Assembly: GCF_900289175.1 (NCBI RefSeq)
Contig: NZ_LT985747.1
Span: 968,104 to 1,032,103, forward strand
Origin: Paenibacillus faecalis
GTDB taxonomy: Bacteria > Bacillota > Bacilli > Paenibacillales > Paenibacillaceae
Reading direction: 5' to 3'
DNA length: 64,000 bases
A program made the translations under genes and the position numbers. Positions 8,668 to 18,931 of the stretch are shown here, piece by piece. The notes beneath the pieces were generated by a model. That model was not told the DNA's origin. It was given only the letters and a program-made list of their open reading frames with translations, and did not search any database. Each line of letters opens with the position of its first letter. Positions within the stretch are counted from its first letter, which is position 1.

Positions 8668-9168
8668 TTAAGCTTTTTGCTGAAGCCGAATTCGACGCTG
8701 ACTCATAGCGGCAAGCCTTCTCTTTAACTCCCCTTGCCACTTTTCATCCTGCATCCACTTTGCGACGACCAACAAGTCAAGTGACATATCAATTTGACTT
8801 TGAACGATCTCAAGATCATCCTCGGATTCCCGATTGACTACGTTTTCAAAAATGGAATCTTCATCCTCCATCACATAGTCCTGAAAATCAACATGGTCTG
8901 CACCGTCTCCATGTGCATATTCAGCCAAAATCTCATATTCATTCTCCACTTTATAATGGACTTCTATTCGATTACATACCGGACAAAACAACAGGGGAAC
9001 ATTATGCACCTGAGTTCGATAATGCTTCAATGTACCTTTTGTTCCCAACATACTAGCCCCGCAGCAAAAACTCATTTCGTTCACCTTCCCCTGCTTTCGA
9101 TATTGTTTGAATTGTTTAAATAGTTTATTCTCTTTTATCCTCTCTAATTCCTTTAAATTGATCATCAT
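8668..9168 (-). CDS. Conserved-looking hypothetical protein with CC / CxxC metal-site pattern
   Basis: I do not recognise the family. The 166-residue reading starts with a Lys/Glu-rich helix, then MSFCCGASMLG and, about 30 residues on, FCPVCNRIEVHYKVENEYEI, so a CC...CxxC set could bind zinc as in YgiT-like ribbons. An acidic middle (DEDSIFENVV) and a basic helical end follow. The ATG at 9168 lacks a ribosome site. An internal ATG at 9075 (MSFCCGAS) is preceded by GGGGAAGGTG at good spacing and would give 135 residues; it may be the true start. It has its own terminator and appears monocistronic. Confidence 0.6.
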   Translation of the reverse strand: MMINLKELERIKENKLFKQFKQYRKQGKVNEMSFCCGASMLGTKGTLKHYRTQVHNVPLLFCPVCNRIEVHYKVENEYEILAEYAHGDGADHVDFQDYVMEDEDSIFENVVNRESEDDLEIVQSQIDMSLDLLVVAKWMQDEKWQGELKRRLAAMSQRRIRLQQKA

Positions 9169-9355
9169 CTTAAAAAATTAGGTCATTTGACCCCGGATGC
9201 AAGTAAAAAGGCCTACATATATATATATTATATCAACCATTATTGCACAAACGTAAACGAATTCCTCGACCTTAACTTACTATAGATAACAATTTTTTGA
9301 ATCACGTGAAAGTTCCTGGCGCACAGTGGAATATTGTGCAAAAATCTGTAGTTTT

Positions 9356-9399
9356 AAAAAAGACCTTGTTGCCTATCCGTTCATAGGCAATAAGGTCTT
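9356..9399 (-). terminator. Terminator of leuB
   Basis: Minus-strand AAGACCTTATTGCCTATG pairs imperfectly with ATAGGCAACAAGGTCTT and runs into TTTTTT, 20 bases after leuB. Confidence 0.85.
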
Positions 9400-9418
9400 C
9401 GTCCTGTTTTGAATTCAA

Positions 9419-10498
9419 TTATTTACGAATAGCTGCCGCGATCAAATCTCCCATTTGAGCTGTGCTTAACGCCTTGCTCTTATCAGCAGCGATGTCTGAC
9501 GTGCGATGTCCTGCATCCAGCACCTCTGCTACAGCACGCTCAATTGCAACTGCTCCTTCTTCATATCCAAACGTCAAACGATACATCAGGGCAACAGACA
9601 AGATCGTAGCGATCGGATTGGCCAAGCCCTGTCCTGCAATATCAGGAGCTGAGCCGTGAACCGGCTCATATAATCCATACGCACCTGCACCCAGTGAAGC
9701 TGATGCCAGCATACCGATAGAACCAGTAAGCATGGCTGCTTCATCACTTAATATATCGCCGAACATATTTTCCGTAACAATAACATCAAAGCTGGACGGA
9801 CGTCGAAGCAGCTGCATTGCACAATTGTCTACAAGCACATGCTCCAGCTCTACATCGGGATATTCAGGAGCGATGCGATTTACGGTTTCGCGCCACAGCC
9901 GAGAGGTCTCAAGTACATTAGCCTTGTCAACTGACGCAAGCTTTTTACGCCGTTTTTGTGCGATTTCAAACGCTTGCCGCACAATGCGCTCTACTTCCTC
10001 CGTGCTGTATGTGCAAGTATCTACCGCTTCTTCCCCGCTTGCACTTTCGCGTCTGAATTTCTCACCGAAATATATGCCACCCGTTAGCTCCCGCACCACC
10101 ATAAGATCCGTACCTTTCAGAACTTCCGGTTTCAGTGTAGATGCATCCTTCAGGCAATCGAAAACAACAGCTGGCCGCAGGTTTGAGAACAGACCCAATT
10201 CTTTACGAATACCGAGCAATCCAGTCTCTGGGCGCAGCTCTTTCGGATTATTATCCCACTTTGGCCCCCCGACCGCACCAAGCAATACTGCATCGGCGCT
10301 TTTGCACATGCTGAGCGTCTCCTCAGGCAGAGGTGTCCCTTTCTGATCGATAGCTATGCCGCCGAAAAGACCATGCTCCGTCGTAAAAGAATAGCCGAAT
10401 ACTTCTTCCGTTCGCTTCATAATCTTCTCTGCTTCGGCTACAACTTCTGGTCCAATTCCATCCCCCGCGATTACAGCAATTTTTTTCGTTTGCGTCAT
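9419..10498 (-). CDS. leuB: 3-isopropylmalate dehydrogenase
   Basis: Third step of leucine synthesis: NAD-dependent oxidation and decarboxylation of 3-isopropylmalate. The 359-residue length is normal. Visible landmarks are [13 protein letters not shown] at the start, GAVGGPKWD, the substrate arginine region [27 protein letters not shown], the metal Asp in [13 protein letters not shown], and [15 protein letters not shown] for NAD binding. GGAGTGACTTGCC precedes the ATG. It is last in the ilv-leu cluster, but a terminator and a 220-base gap with a perfect palindrome separate it from leuA, so it may also have its own promoter. leuC and leuD, needed for the step before, are not in the window. 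Confidence 0.97.
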   Translation of the reverse strand: MTQTKKIAVIAGDGIGPEVVAEAEKIMKRTEEVFGYSFTTEHGLFGGIAIDQKGTPLPEETLSMCKSADAVLLGAVGGPKWDNNPKELRPETGLLGIRKELGLFSNLRPAVVFDCLKDASTLKPEVLKGTDLMVVRELTGGIYFGEKFRRESASGEEAVDTCTYSTEEVERIVRQAFEIAQKRRKKLASVDKANVLETSRLWRETVNRIAPEYPDVELEHVLVDNCAMQLLRRPSSFDVIVTENMFGDILSDEAAMLTGSIGMLASASLGAGAYGLYEPVHGSAPDIAGQGLANPIATILSVALMYRLTFGYEEGAVAIERAVAEVLDAGHRTSDIAADKSKALSTAQMGDLIAAAIRK

Positions 10499-10600
10499 GG
10501 CAAGTCACTCCTTAGTTATGATGTACGTTCGCCCGAGTTATCCTTAGTTACTGTTGTAACATACTTTGCGGGGCTTTGACCAAGATATAGAATCTATCAA

Positions 10601-10623
10601 CTTTATAGGTTTTTCCTATAAAG
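10601..10623. repeat. Perfect palindrome in the leuA-leuB gap
   Basis: CTTTATAGG-TTTTT-CCTATAAAG, a perfect 9-bp inverted repeat with a 5-base spacer, 100 bases before leuB and after the leuA terminator. It may be an operator or a hairpin in a leuB-specific leader. Confidence 0.5.
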
Positions 10624-10648
10624 GACTTTTGCCGATGCAGGCTTTCAC

Positions 10649-10678
10649 AAAAAAACTTCCGGACTCAAAAGCCGGAAG
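10649..10678 (-). terminator. Terminator after leuA
   Basis: Minus-strand CTTCCGGCTTTTGAGTCCGGAAG stem-loop followed by TTTTTTTG, 44 bases after the leuA stop. It would limit read-through into leuB. Confidence 0.8.
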
Positions 10679-10721
10679 CCTGTTGATTTATTAAATTGAA
10701 CAAAAGAAGTAACTCCCAGCG

Positions 10722-12260
10722 TTACAAGGTGACGCGGTCACGCTTTCCAAATGATTTACGCTTCTCAATCAGTCGGTTCACCGCATCAACATAAGCGCGG
10801 GCACTCGCTTCCAGTATGTCTGTACTGAGCCCGCGGCCTTGAGCGGCAATATCATTTTGGGACAGTACGATATGTACCTCACCGAGTGCATCCTTACCGC
10901 GGGATACGGATTTGATTGAATAATCCGATAGCGTAACCTCTTCGCCGGTCGCTTTATCAATCGCATTATAAATAGCGTCAACAGAACCGTTACCTTCGGC
11001 CTCTTCTTCAATGGTTCCGTTCTCTGTTTCAATCGTAACTCGAGCTGTAGGTATTGAAGCATTGCCATAAGCGACAAACATCGTCTCCAGTTTAAATACT
11101 TCGGGCGTATCGGTCAGCTTCTCTTCGAGCAGCGCGAGGAGATCTTCATCGGATATCTCCTTTTTCTTATCAGCCAGTAATTTAAACTTGGCAAAGGCCT
11201 CGTTCAATGGCTCTTCACTTAGCTCATAACCCATATCAAGCAGCTTTTCACGGAATGCATGACGGCCGGAATGTTTTCCGAGCACCAGTTTGCTTTCTTT
11301 TAAACCGATCGTTTCCGGTGTCATGATTTCATAGGTTGTTTTTTCTTTCAGCATTCCGTCCTGATGGATACCAGATTCATGGGCAAACGCATTCGCACCA
11401 ACAATCGCTTTATTTCCAGGCACAACCATGCCCGTTAGTCTGCTGACAAGTCGGCTGGTACGAGCGATTTCTGTCAAATTCAGCCCTGTTTTAGCCTGAA
11501 AGAAATCCTGGCGTGTCTCAAGAGCCATCGCGACTTCTTCAATTGCCGTATTGCCTGCACGCTCCCCGATCCCGTTGATCGTCCCCTCAATTTGATCCGC
11601 ACCGTTTTGAATAGCTGCCAGCGTATTGGCTGTCGCCATGCCAAGGTCGTTATGACAATGAGCGCTCAGCTGCACCTTCTCAATACCCGGAACCGTTTCT
11701 TTCAAATACTTAAAGATAGCTCCGTATTCCGCTGGATTCAAATAACCGACCGTATCGGGAATATTGATCACATTAGCGCCTTCACGAACAGCCATGCTTA
11801 CCATTTCAGCCATAAAGTCACGTTCGGTACGTCCCGCATCCTCTAGCGAAAACTCTACCTTGGAGAAATATTTTTTAGCATAACGTATAGCAGCTTGTGC
11901 CGTCTCCAATACTTGTTCTTTCTCCATCCGCAGTTTGAATTTGCGGTGAATCGGGGATGTAGCGAGAAATACGTGAATACATGGCTCCTGTGCCCCCTGA
12001 AGTGCTTCACGAACAGCATCGATATCCTGCTCCCGCGAACGGGATAAACCGATTACCGTCATATTTTTAACAGCACGCGCCACAGCGTTTACAGCGGCCA
12101 GATCCCCGGGCGAAGCCGCAGGAAAACCCGCTTCCATACGATCGACTCCCAGTTTTTCAAGCTGGTAAGCGATCTCTACTTTCTCGCGGGTATTCAAGTT
12201 GACACCAGGTGATTGCTCTCCATCCCGCAGCGTTGTATCAAAGACATAAATTTTTCGCAT
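10722..12260 (-). CDS. leuA: 2-isopropylmalate synthase
   Basis: First committed step of leucine synthesis: condenses acetyl-CoA with 2-ketoisovalerate. The start at 12260 ([19 protein letters not shown]) has AAAGGAGGTGCCAGC in front and gives 512 residues, normal for the family; the longer open frame to 12347 is unlikely to be translated. Catalytic landmarks are [13 protein letters not shown] (Arg-Asp), [14 protein letters not shown] (two metal His) and NGIGERAGN. The last ~120 residues form the leucine-feedback regulatory domain ([19 protein letters not shown]). It follows ilvC by 105 bases, which contain a GC-rich hairpin. Confidence 0.97.
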   Translation of the reverse strand: MRKIYVFDTTLRDGEQSPGVNLNTREKVEIAYQLEKLGVDRMEAGFPAASPGDLAAVNAVARAVKNMTVIGLSRSREQDIDAVREALQGAQEPCIHVFLATSPIHRKFKLRMEKEQVLETAQAAIRYAKKYFSKVEFSLEDAGRTERDFMAEMVSMAVREGANVINIPDTVGYLNPAEYGAIFKYLKETVPGIEKVQLSAHCHNDLGMATANTLAAIQNGADQIEGTINGIGERAGNTAIEEVAMALETRQDFFQAKTGLNLTEIARTSRLVSRLTGMVVPGNKAIVGANAFAHESGIHQDGMLKEKTTYEIMTPETIGLKESKLVLGKHSGRHAFREKLLDMGYELSEEPLNEAFAKFKLLADKKKEISDEDLLALLEEKLTDTPEVFKLETMFVAYGNASIPTARVTIETENGTIEEEAEGNGSVDAIYNAIDKATGEEVTLSDYSIKSVSRGKDALGEVHIVLSQNDIAAQGRGLSTDILEASARAYVDAVNRLIEKRKSFGKRDRVTL

Positions 12261-12300
12261 GCTGGCACCTCCTTTGTAGTTTAGAGCTATACATACACCT

Positions 12301-12335
12301 CCGGCGGCAGGAATGTAAAGATCCCTAACCGCCGG
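12301..12335 (-). other. GC-rich intercistronic hairpin before leuA
   Basis: CCGGCGG and CCGCCGG can pair around a 21-base loop. There is no T tract, so it is not a terminator; it more likely protects or processes the operon mRNA. Confidence 0.5.
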
Positions 12336-12364
12336 CAGATTGTTCATTTAGTACTTTATAAGCC

Positions 12365-13449
<1,085 letters not shown>

Positions 13450-13503
13450 ATCTTCTCGGGTGCCCCTCCTGCCTGACAGTAAGTATAAAATAATCCAAAG
13501 TGA

Positions 13504-14001
13504 TTACGCGTTACCCCTAACCATTGCAGTAGCTCCGGTCCGGGTAAGTTCACAGATTCCGTATGGCTGTAACAATTCGATCATTGCATCGATCTTCCCT
13601 GTATCGCCTACCACTTGCACCATCATGTTTACCGCGCCTATGTCAACAACCGATGCACGGAATGTTTCAACAACGCCGAGTATTTCCGGCCGAACTGCCG
13701 GTTCGGCCTTCACTTTTATAAGCGCCAGTTCCCTGGCAACCATCGGTTTGGAACTCAGATTAATCACTTTAATGACATCGATCAATTTGTACAGCTGCTT
13801 CTCAATCTGCTCCAATGTCGTATCACTGCCTGTCGTAACGATGACCATCCGGGACAAACCTGCTTCTTCCGATTGACCTACCGTTATGCTCTCAATGTTG
13901 AACCCTCTTCTGCCGAACAGTCCGGCGACCCGCTGGAGAACGCCGGGCTGATCATTTACAAGTACGGCTATGGTATGTTTCATGCTCATCATCTTACGCA
14001 T
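13504..14001 (-). CDS. ilvN: Acetolactate synthase small (regulatory) subunit
   Basis: ACT-domain regulatory subunit that stimulates the IlvB catalytic subunit and mediates valine feedback. KHTIAVLVNDQPGVLQRVAGLF opens the ACT domain and FGRRGFNIESITVG follows, as in all IlvN/IlvH proteins; length about 160 residues. The start is ambiguous among ATGs at 14001, 13992, 13989 and 13983. The first overlaps the ilvB stop by eight bases, and GGGGG lies directly before it, so the subunits are coupled whichever is used. Alignment with other IlvN proteins favours MKHTIAV at 13983. Confidence 0.95.
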   Translation of the reverse strand: MRKMMSMKHTIAVLVNDQPGVLQRVAGLFGRRGFNIESITVGQSEEAGLSRMVIVTTGSDTTLEQIEKQLYKLIDVIKVINLSSKPMVARELALIKVKAEPAVRPEILGVVETFRASVVDIGAVNMMVQVVGDTGKIDAMIELLQPYGICELTRTGATAMVRGNA

Positions 14002-15739
14002 CCCCCATCAGCATTTGATCGATTGTTGAGCCTTGGGTTACCATCGGATACACATTCTCGTCTTTATCTACGACGAACTCGATCAGTACTGGCCCCGGCG
14101 TCTCCAACGCTTCCGCCCATGCGCTTTGCGCCTCTTCCTTCGTTGTAGCTCGAAGACCTTTTACTCCGTATGCTTCAGCGAGCTTGACGAAATCCGGACT
14201 TCCCGACAGGTCGATGTGGCTGTATCGGTTGTCGTATATCAGTTCCTGCCACTGACGAACCATGCCAAGCACCTGATTGTTGATCACGACAATTTTTACC
14301 GGAATGTTGTTGATGGCACAGATCGCAAGCTCCTGAGAACACATCTGCATACCGCCGTCGCCATTGATTGAGATAACCAGGCGATCCGGATGCGCCATCT
14401 GAGCACCGATCGCGGAAGGGAAACCAAAGCCCATCGTACCAAGACCGCCGGATGTAATCCATGAGCGCGGCCGGTTAAATTTGTAGTACTGCGCTGCCCA
14501 CATTTGATGTTGGCCCACATCCGTTGTAACGATCGCTTCACCATTTGTCGTATCATTTAGCATTTCGATAACCCATTGCGGCTTCAAAACCTTATCGGAA
14601 TCCGCATACTTGAACGGATATTCTGCTTTCCACTTGCGGATCTGTTCTCTCCACGCTTGGGCTTTCACTGCTGTAGGTACAACCGGATTAATCATCTTCA
14701 ATACCGTCTTAACATCGCCAACAATAGGTATATCCGTTGGAACATTCTTGCCGATTTCAGCAGGATCGATGTCGATATGGACAACTTTTGCATTCGGTGC
14801 AAAGCCGTCAAGCTTGCCGGTTACCCGGTCATCAAATCTGGCGCCAATGTTGATCAATAGATCACATTGTTGAATAGCATGATTGGAAGTGTACGTACCG
14901 TGCATCCCCGGCATTCCTGTCCACAGCTCGTTTCCGCTCGGGAAAGCACCCAGCCCAAGCAGCGTCGTTGTAATCGGAACTTGAGTCCGATTCACAAACT
15001 CATAAATCTCTTCATGTGCCCCGGAGTAAATAACCCCACCACCAGCGATAATCATTGGACGCTCCGCTTCCTCAATGGCCCGGCATAGTTTATCCAGTTG
15101 AAAGCGATTGGGAATTGTTCGGGGATTATACCCTCTAAGGTTCAGCTCTACATTGGGTTGGAACAATGTCTTGGCCGCCGAAACGTCTTTCGGAATGTCG
15201 ATCAGTACAGGTCCCTGGCGTCCAGTGGATGCGATATGAAAGGCTTCATGGATGATCCGAGGCAAGTCCTCCACATCCCGGACCAAGTAGCTGTGCTTCG
15301 TAATCGGCATCGTGATGCCGGTAATGTCAGCTTCCTGGAAAGCATCTGTTCCGATCAGGCTTGTTGCCACGTTACCCGTTATAACAACCATCGGGACCGA
15401 GTCCATATAAGCTGTGGCAATGCCAGTCACAAGGTTCGTTGCTCCCGGGCCAGACGTTGCAATGCAGACACCAACTTTACCGGTTGCACGGGCATATCCG
15501 TCAGCCGCATGAATAGCTCCCTGTTCATGGCGAGTTAATACATGCTTGAAATCCTCAAATCCATACATGGCGTCATAAATATACAATACGGCTCCTCCCG
15601 GATATCCGAAGACACATTCAACACCTTCCAAAAGAAGACTTCGAAGCAAAATTTCCGATCCGGTAATCACATCAGGTTTCATCCATTTCTCTCGTAATTG
15701 TTCTGTAGATCGCACTTCTGGAGTTTTTTGCGCGCTCAT
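13994..15739 (-). CDS. ilvB: Acetolactate synthase large (catalytic) subunit
   Basis: Thiamine-diphosphate enzyme that makes acetolactate or acetohydroxybutyrate, the first shared step of branched-chain amino acid synthesis. The 581 residues include the PYR domain with the catalytic Glu in RHEQGAIHAADGYARATG, the central FAD-type domain, and the ThDP-binding motif GDGGMQMCSQEL...INNQVLGMVRQW near residue 460-500. About 25 N-terminal residues precede the conserved domain. GAGGAGGATGACTG gives the ribosome site at the start. It is the first gene behind the T-box leader at 15785-16163. Confidence 0.97.
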   Translation of the reverse strand: MSAQKTPEVRSTEQLREKWMKPDVITGSEILLRSLLLEGVECVFGYPGGAVLYIYDAMYGFEDFKHVLTRHEQGAIHAADGYARATGKVGVCIATSGPGATNLVTGIATAYMDSVPMVVITGNVATSLIGTDAFQEADITGITMPITKHSYLVRDVEDLPRIIHEAFHIASTGRQGPVLIDIPKDVSAAKTLFQPNVELNLRGYNPRTIPNRFQLDKLCRAIEEAERPMIIAGGGVIYSGAHEEIYEFVNRTQVPITTTLLGLGAFPSGNELWTGMPGMHGTYTSNHAIQQCDLLINIGARFDDRVTGKLDGFAPNAKVVHIDIDPAEIGKNVPTDIPIVGDVKTVLKMINPVVPTAVKAQAWREQIRKWKAEYPFKYADSDKVLKPQWVIEMLNDTTNGEAIVTTDVGQHQMWAAQYYKFNRPRSWITSGGLGTMGFGFPSAIGAQMAHPDRLVISINGDGGMQMCSQELAICAINNIPVKIVVINNQVLGMVRQWQELIYDNRYSHIDLSGSPDFVKLAEAYGVKGLRATTKEEAQSAWAEALETPGPVLIEFVVDKDENVYPMVTQGSTIDQMLMGDA

Positions 15740-15784
15740 CAGTCATCCTCCTCTCAAATATTGGATAGATACACTTTCTTAGAT

Positions 15785-16163
15785 TAAAAAAAACCTTTCG
15801 CCCCTCACATTCGGATTTTACTCCGCGTGAGGGACGAAAGGTTTAGCTTCCGTGGTACCACCCATGTTTGCTTTACATTTTCCAATGCAAAGCCTCAAGC
15901 AGATATAAAGCAGCCGCCAGTTTACCCACAGCTTTCATATCTGCAGTTCGTAACGAGAACCAAACGATTTCCCCTAATAGACACTGCTATGTTAATGCGC
16001 TGAAGCGAAAGGCTAAGTGTTTTTCAGGAAAACAGCTCCGAGGTGAGCTCGTATAAAAGGGATTTTGGTGGAGGTTGCAGCAATTCCATCCACTCTCTGA
16101 GCAAAAGAGCCCTTTAAACTTCGTCCTCATCATTGCCGATTGAACTATGTCGTTAAAATGTTT
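15785..16163 (-). promoter_or_regulatory. T-box leader of the ilv-leu operon
   Basis: A tRNA-sensing attenuator. The T-box core GGGTGGTACCACGG lies at 15850-15863 (minus strand). It is followed by a strong terminator: AAACCTTTCGTCCCTCAC pairs with GTGAGGGGCGAAAGGTTT at 15785-15844 and runs into TTTTTT. Upstream is about 290 bases of stem I and connecting helices. A GAG-CTC-ACC stretch near 16045-16056 contains a CTC triplet that could be a leucine specifier, but I cannot fold stem I with certainty. The UGGU bulge fits an A discriminator, as in tRNA-Leu, -Ile and -Val. Confidence 0.9.
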
Positions 16164-16169
16164 AGAAAC

Positions 16170-16199
16170 ATTATATGATTCATTGATTCGAGAAGTCAA
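16170..16199 (-). promoter_or_regulatory. Promoter of the ilv-leu operon
   Basis: Minus-strand TTGACT (16194-16199), an 18-base spacer and a perfect TATAAT (16170-16175). Transcription should begin near 16163 and enter the T-box. Confidence 0.85.
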
Positions 16200-16345
16200 C
16201 ACCTTTATTTCACTTCTTGCATAAAATTGTTATTCTTTACCTGATAATTCTTCTTCCAATCATTCCCCTAAACACCCATGTATCCCTTGCTACATATGAT
16301 AAATCGAGATCTGTCTAACGGCGCGAAGGGAGGCAGGATTTTTTT

Positions 16346-16789
16346 ATGATTCGCTATCGCAAACCCGGAAGGGATGATGCGGCTATTCTGCAATTAATCG
16401 AATCGCAATTGGTCCCTTTATCCCATTTAAGTCATAATCAATTGGACGCCATCCGTAAAGATATCCCGGCAAGATTAAGCCGTGGAATCACTTTGGTTGC
16501 TTCGCCGAATCGGAAGCGGAGCGTCATCGCTTTTATCCATTTCATGCCTCATGATGAGTGGTTGTATATTGATATGCTGGCCGTCGCACCCGCCATCCAA
16601 AGAAAGCATCTGGGCACTTCCTTGATGAAGCATGCCGAAAAAATCGCATTGTCACGCGGGTGCAAACGAGCCAAAGTCATGGTCGACATCGGAAACCAAA
16701 AAGGCCTCTCTTTTTACCAAAAGCTCGGCTACCGCATCGTCCGCATAGTCACTCCTAACCAATGCTATGAAATGGAAAAGACGTTGTGA
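16346..16789 (+). CDS. GNAT-family N-acetyltransferase
   Basis: A 147-residue acetyl-CoA-dependent transferase. The acetyl-CoA site is seen as IDMLAVAPAIQRKHLGTSLMKHAEK (about residues 73-97; the Q/R-x-x-G-x-S/A pattern) and the last strand NQKGLSFYQKLGYRIV follows. GGGAGGCAGG lies before the ATG. The substrate cannot be assigned. It converges with the Gly/Phe-rich gene; the two stops are seven bases apart. Confidence 0.8.
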   Translation: MIRYRKPGRDDAAILQLIESQLVPLSHLSHNQLDAIRKDIPARLSRGITLVASPNRKRSVIAFIHFMPHDEWLYIDMLAVAPAIQRKHLGTSLMKHAEKIALSRGCKRAKVMVDIGNQKGLSFYQKLGYRIVRIVTPNQCYEMEKTL

Positions 16790-16795
16790 TGTGGT

Positions 16796-17110
16796 TTACC
16801 AGAAAAATCCTGGCCCGAATCTGCCGAATGGGCCGAAGCCAAATCCTGCTCCCGGAAATCCAAATCCTGCACCAGGGAATCCAAATCCACCGAAACCAAA
16901 TGGAGATGTCCCAATTGCCAGAAGATCAAACAACGCAAGCGGTGCCAAAGCTTTTGTTTTTACCTTTTTCCCTTTTACTTCTTGCATAATAAGACGGTTT
17001 CCGGAAATTCGAACCAACTTACCCGTCACAACACTTCCGTCCTTCTTGTACGCCACAATGTTCTTGCCCACATATTGCTTGGCAACATTTTTACTGACAG
17101 GCTTATGCAT
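16796..17110 (-). CDS. Small protein with SH3/Sm-like N-terminus and Gly-Phe-Pro repeat tail
   Basis: I do not recognise a named family. The 104 residues split in two: residues ~1-65 (KQYVGKNIVAYKKDGSVVTG, KLVRISGNRLIMQE) look like a small beta-barrel, and residues ~68-104 are a low-complexity tail of FGFGGFGFPGAGFGFPGAGF units ending in GPGFFW. Such tails occur in spore coat and exosporium proteins. A good ribosome site, AAGGAGGGATC, precedes the ATG. The 9-residue GFPGAGFGF unit is repeated at the DNA level too, so recombination could change its length. Confidence 0.7.
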   Translation of the reverse strand: MHKPVSKNVAKQYVGKNIVAYKKDGSVVTGKLVRISGNRLIMQEVKGKKVKTKALAPLALFDLLAIGTSPFGFGGFGFPGAGFGFPGAGFGFGPFGRFGPGFFW

Positions 17111-17602
17111 AAGATCCCTCCTTCGGTTTATACCGTTCAGTTTATTCCCGGAATAATCTTATTGCTTGTTTTAATGCCCTGCGTCAGCAATATAGGCATG
17201 AAAATGGGGTTTTACAGTGCTTTACCAACCCACAGGCTTGCTCAAAATTACAGCTTTGAACAAACCGTAAACGGCTTTGCCGTCTTTGCCATCTTTGGCG
17301 GGCACAGCTTACGTTTCGCGTAAGAATCTAAGATTAAAAGATAGTGACAAACTATACTTTCTTAGATTTTTCAAAAAAACTTCTATCGAAGTCTTTCGAG
17401 GATGAGCGGCCGCGGTTAAAGGTTGTTGTTATCACCAAAGGCGCAGCACTGACCTAAGTCGCCTGTCACGCTTAACTGCAAAAGTATATTCAAAAATGAG
17501 GGTGTTTCAATTTTTAGAGCAATCAACTGTAAAAATACAGTTAAAATTCAAACTTTTCGCCAAAAAGCTTGTTTAGGGCGAAATCAAATGTATTTTCTCC
17601 AC
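17111..17602. other. Gene-poor interval left of the IS element
   Basis: About 490 bases with no convincing gene. It must hold the promoter of the Gly/Phe-rich protein gene. I see two hairpins, CTTACG-TTTCG-CGTAAG (17308-17324) and a longer imperfect one from AATCTAAGA to CTTAGATTTTT (17325-17372). A minus-strand frame of 27 codons from a GTG (VPAKDGKDGKAVYGLFKAVI...) ends near 17222 but has no ribosome site. It may be a decayed gene or element. Confidence 0.4.
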
Positions 17603-17660
17603 GGCCCCATAATTAAATTGGAGTCCACCCCAACAATATATTATTGTATTTCTAGGGGGG

Positions 17661-17996
17661 ATGAACAGGATGAGACGGTCAAGCAAGTTGTACGAGGAAG
17701 TGCGTCTCGAGGTGGTGCGCGAAGCCATGTCCGGGATCAAAGTGGGGGTACTCGCCCGAAAGTACAACCTCCACCCGGAAACAATTCGTACCTGGATTCG
17801 AACGTATCGGGATCAAGTAGATATTCACGAACTGCCACCGGCGGATCATCAGTTGCAAGAACTGAAGCGGCTTCAGGTCGTGGAAGAGAAGTACGAAAAA
17901 GCGATGAAGATGCTTGGCGAAAAGGAACTTGAAATTGAAATTCTGCGTGAATTGCTAAAAAAGAAGAACCCTGCTTATCCGAAAAATTCGAAATAG
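17661..17996 (+). CDS. IS3-family transposase OrfA (HTH subunit)
   Basis: A 111-residue DNA-binding protein: helix-turn-helix near residues 18-50 (VREAMSGIKVGVLARKYNLH, then PETIRTWIRTYRD), then a leucine-zipper-like coiled coil ELKRLQVVEEKYEKAMKMLG. It recognises the IS ends and is also the N-terminus of the OrfAB fusion made by frameshifting. GGGGGGATGAACAGG lies in front; the actual start may be the ATG at 17661 or 17670. Confidence 0.9.
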   Translation: MNRMRRSSKLYEEVRLEVVREAMSGIKVGVLARKYNLHPETIRTWIRTYRDQVDIHELPPADHQLQELKRLQVVEEKYEKAMKMLGEKELEIEILRELLKKKNPAYPKNSK

Positions 17997-18018
17997 CCGA
18001 CCACTTTATTAAGCAGGG
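17957..18018 (+). promoter_or_regulatory. Programmed -1 ribosomal frameshift signal of the IS
   Basis: The heptamer A AAA AAG at 17957-17963 is in the exact frame required (OrfA reads CTA AAA AAG). Five bases later CCCTGCTTA (17969-17977) pairs perfectly with TAAGCAGGG (18010-18018), a 9-bp stimulatory stem. After slippage the reading continues as EEPCLSEKFEIADHF into OrfB, with no stop. Confidence 0.9.
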
Positions 18019-18931
18019 AAATGCAGCAGTCCTTGTGCTGGGCATCTTAGGCCTGGCAGAATCCACTTACTATGAACGCCTCAAACGCTCGAAGCAGCCC
18101 GCAGAGACTGCTGGTACCATCAGAAGAGGACGTCCTTGTCCCGGGTACTCCCTTACGCTGCAAGGTCACAAGGTAAGTGACGAGCAGATCAAGGAGTGGC
18201 TGCTGGAGCTTGTGGAAGGCGAAGAGCACATCTACGGCTACAAGTTGCTGGCTCAGTGTTTGCGCAATGAGCATGACTTGATACTCGGTAAGTCAAAAGC
18301 ATATCGTCTCTGCAAGGAGTTAGGCATCCTTCAGCAGCAGCGAAAGCCAACGTCCAAGCACCCGAGGAGACTGGCTCGAAACCGACTCGTCACCGGTCCG
18401 AATCAGCTGTGGCAAGCGGACATTAAGTATGGATATGTTGCCGGCCGCGACCGCTTCTTCTTCGTTTTCAGCGTGATCGATGTGTTCGACCGCGTCATTG
18501 TCGCCTACTACAGAGGCGCCGTTTGCGAGGCCAAGCATGTGTGTCAGGCTTTAGGACGGGCGATAGAGAGTCGATGGCGACCGGGGAAGGAGATGCCCGC
18601 GATCCGCACCGACAACGGTCCTCAGTTTGTGAGTGTGCTGTTCGGCGATACTTGTGAAAGCTGGGGAATGCTCCATGAGCGTATCCCGCCGAAGACACCA
18701 AACATGAATGCCTACATCGAGTCGTTCCATAGTTTGATGGAGCGCGACCTATTGACCAAGGAAACATTTGAGACCATGGATGATGCGTATGCCGCCGTTG
18801 ATCGTTACATGGATTTTTACAACAACCGTAGAATGCATGGCAGTTTGAAACGCAAGGCGCCCATTGTATTCAGCAGTTGGGTGATGCAACAGAAGGAAGA
18901 AGATCGGGCCAAGTTCCATCGAACGTTGTAA
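17964..18931 (+). CDS. IS3-family transposase OrfB (DDE integrase domain), made as OrfAB by frameshift
   Basis: The catalytic part of the transposase. From the slippery site the minus-one frame is open to the TAA at 18929-18931. An independent ATG occurs at 18035. The rve core is intact: first Asp in NQLWQADIKYGY, second Asp in IRTDNGPQFVS, and Glu in NMNAYIESFHSLMERDLL, with the usual N-terminal HTH_21 region (LLELVEGEEHIYGYKLLAQC). No frameshift or stop damages it, so the element may be active. The region 17964-18034 is translated only in the fusion. Confidence 0.9.

Noticed and set aside
9219..9232. TATATATATATATTA run
   Set aside because: Simple AT repeat, probably part of a promoter region; no further signal.
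9732..10346. 204-residue open frame opposite leuB
   Set aside because: Antisense shadow of a well-conserved leuB; Ser/Arg-rich and without a ribosome site.
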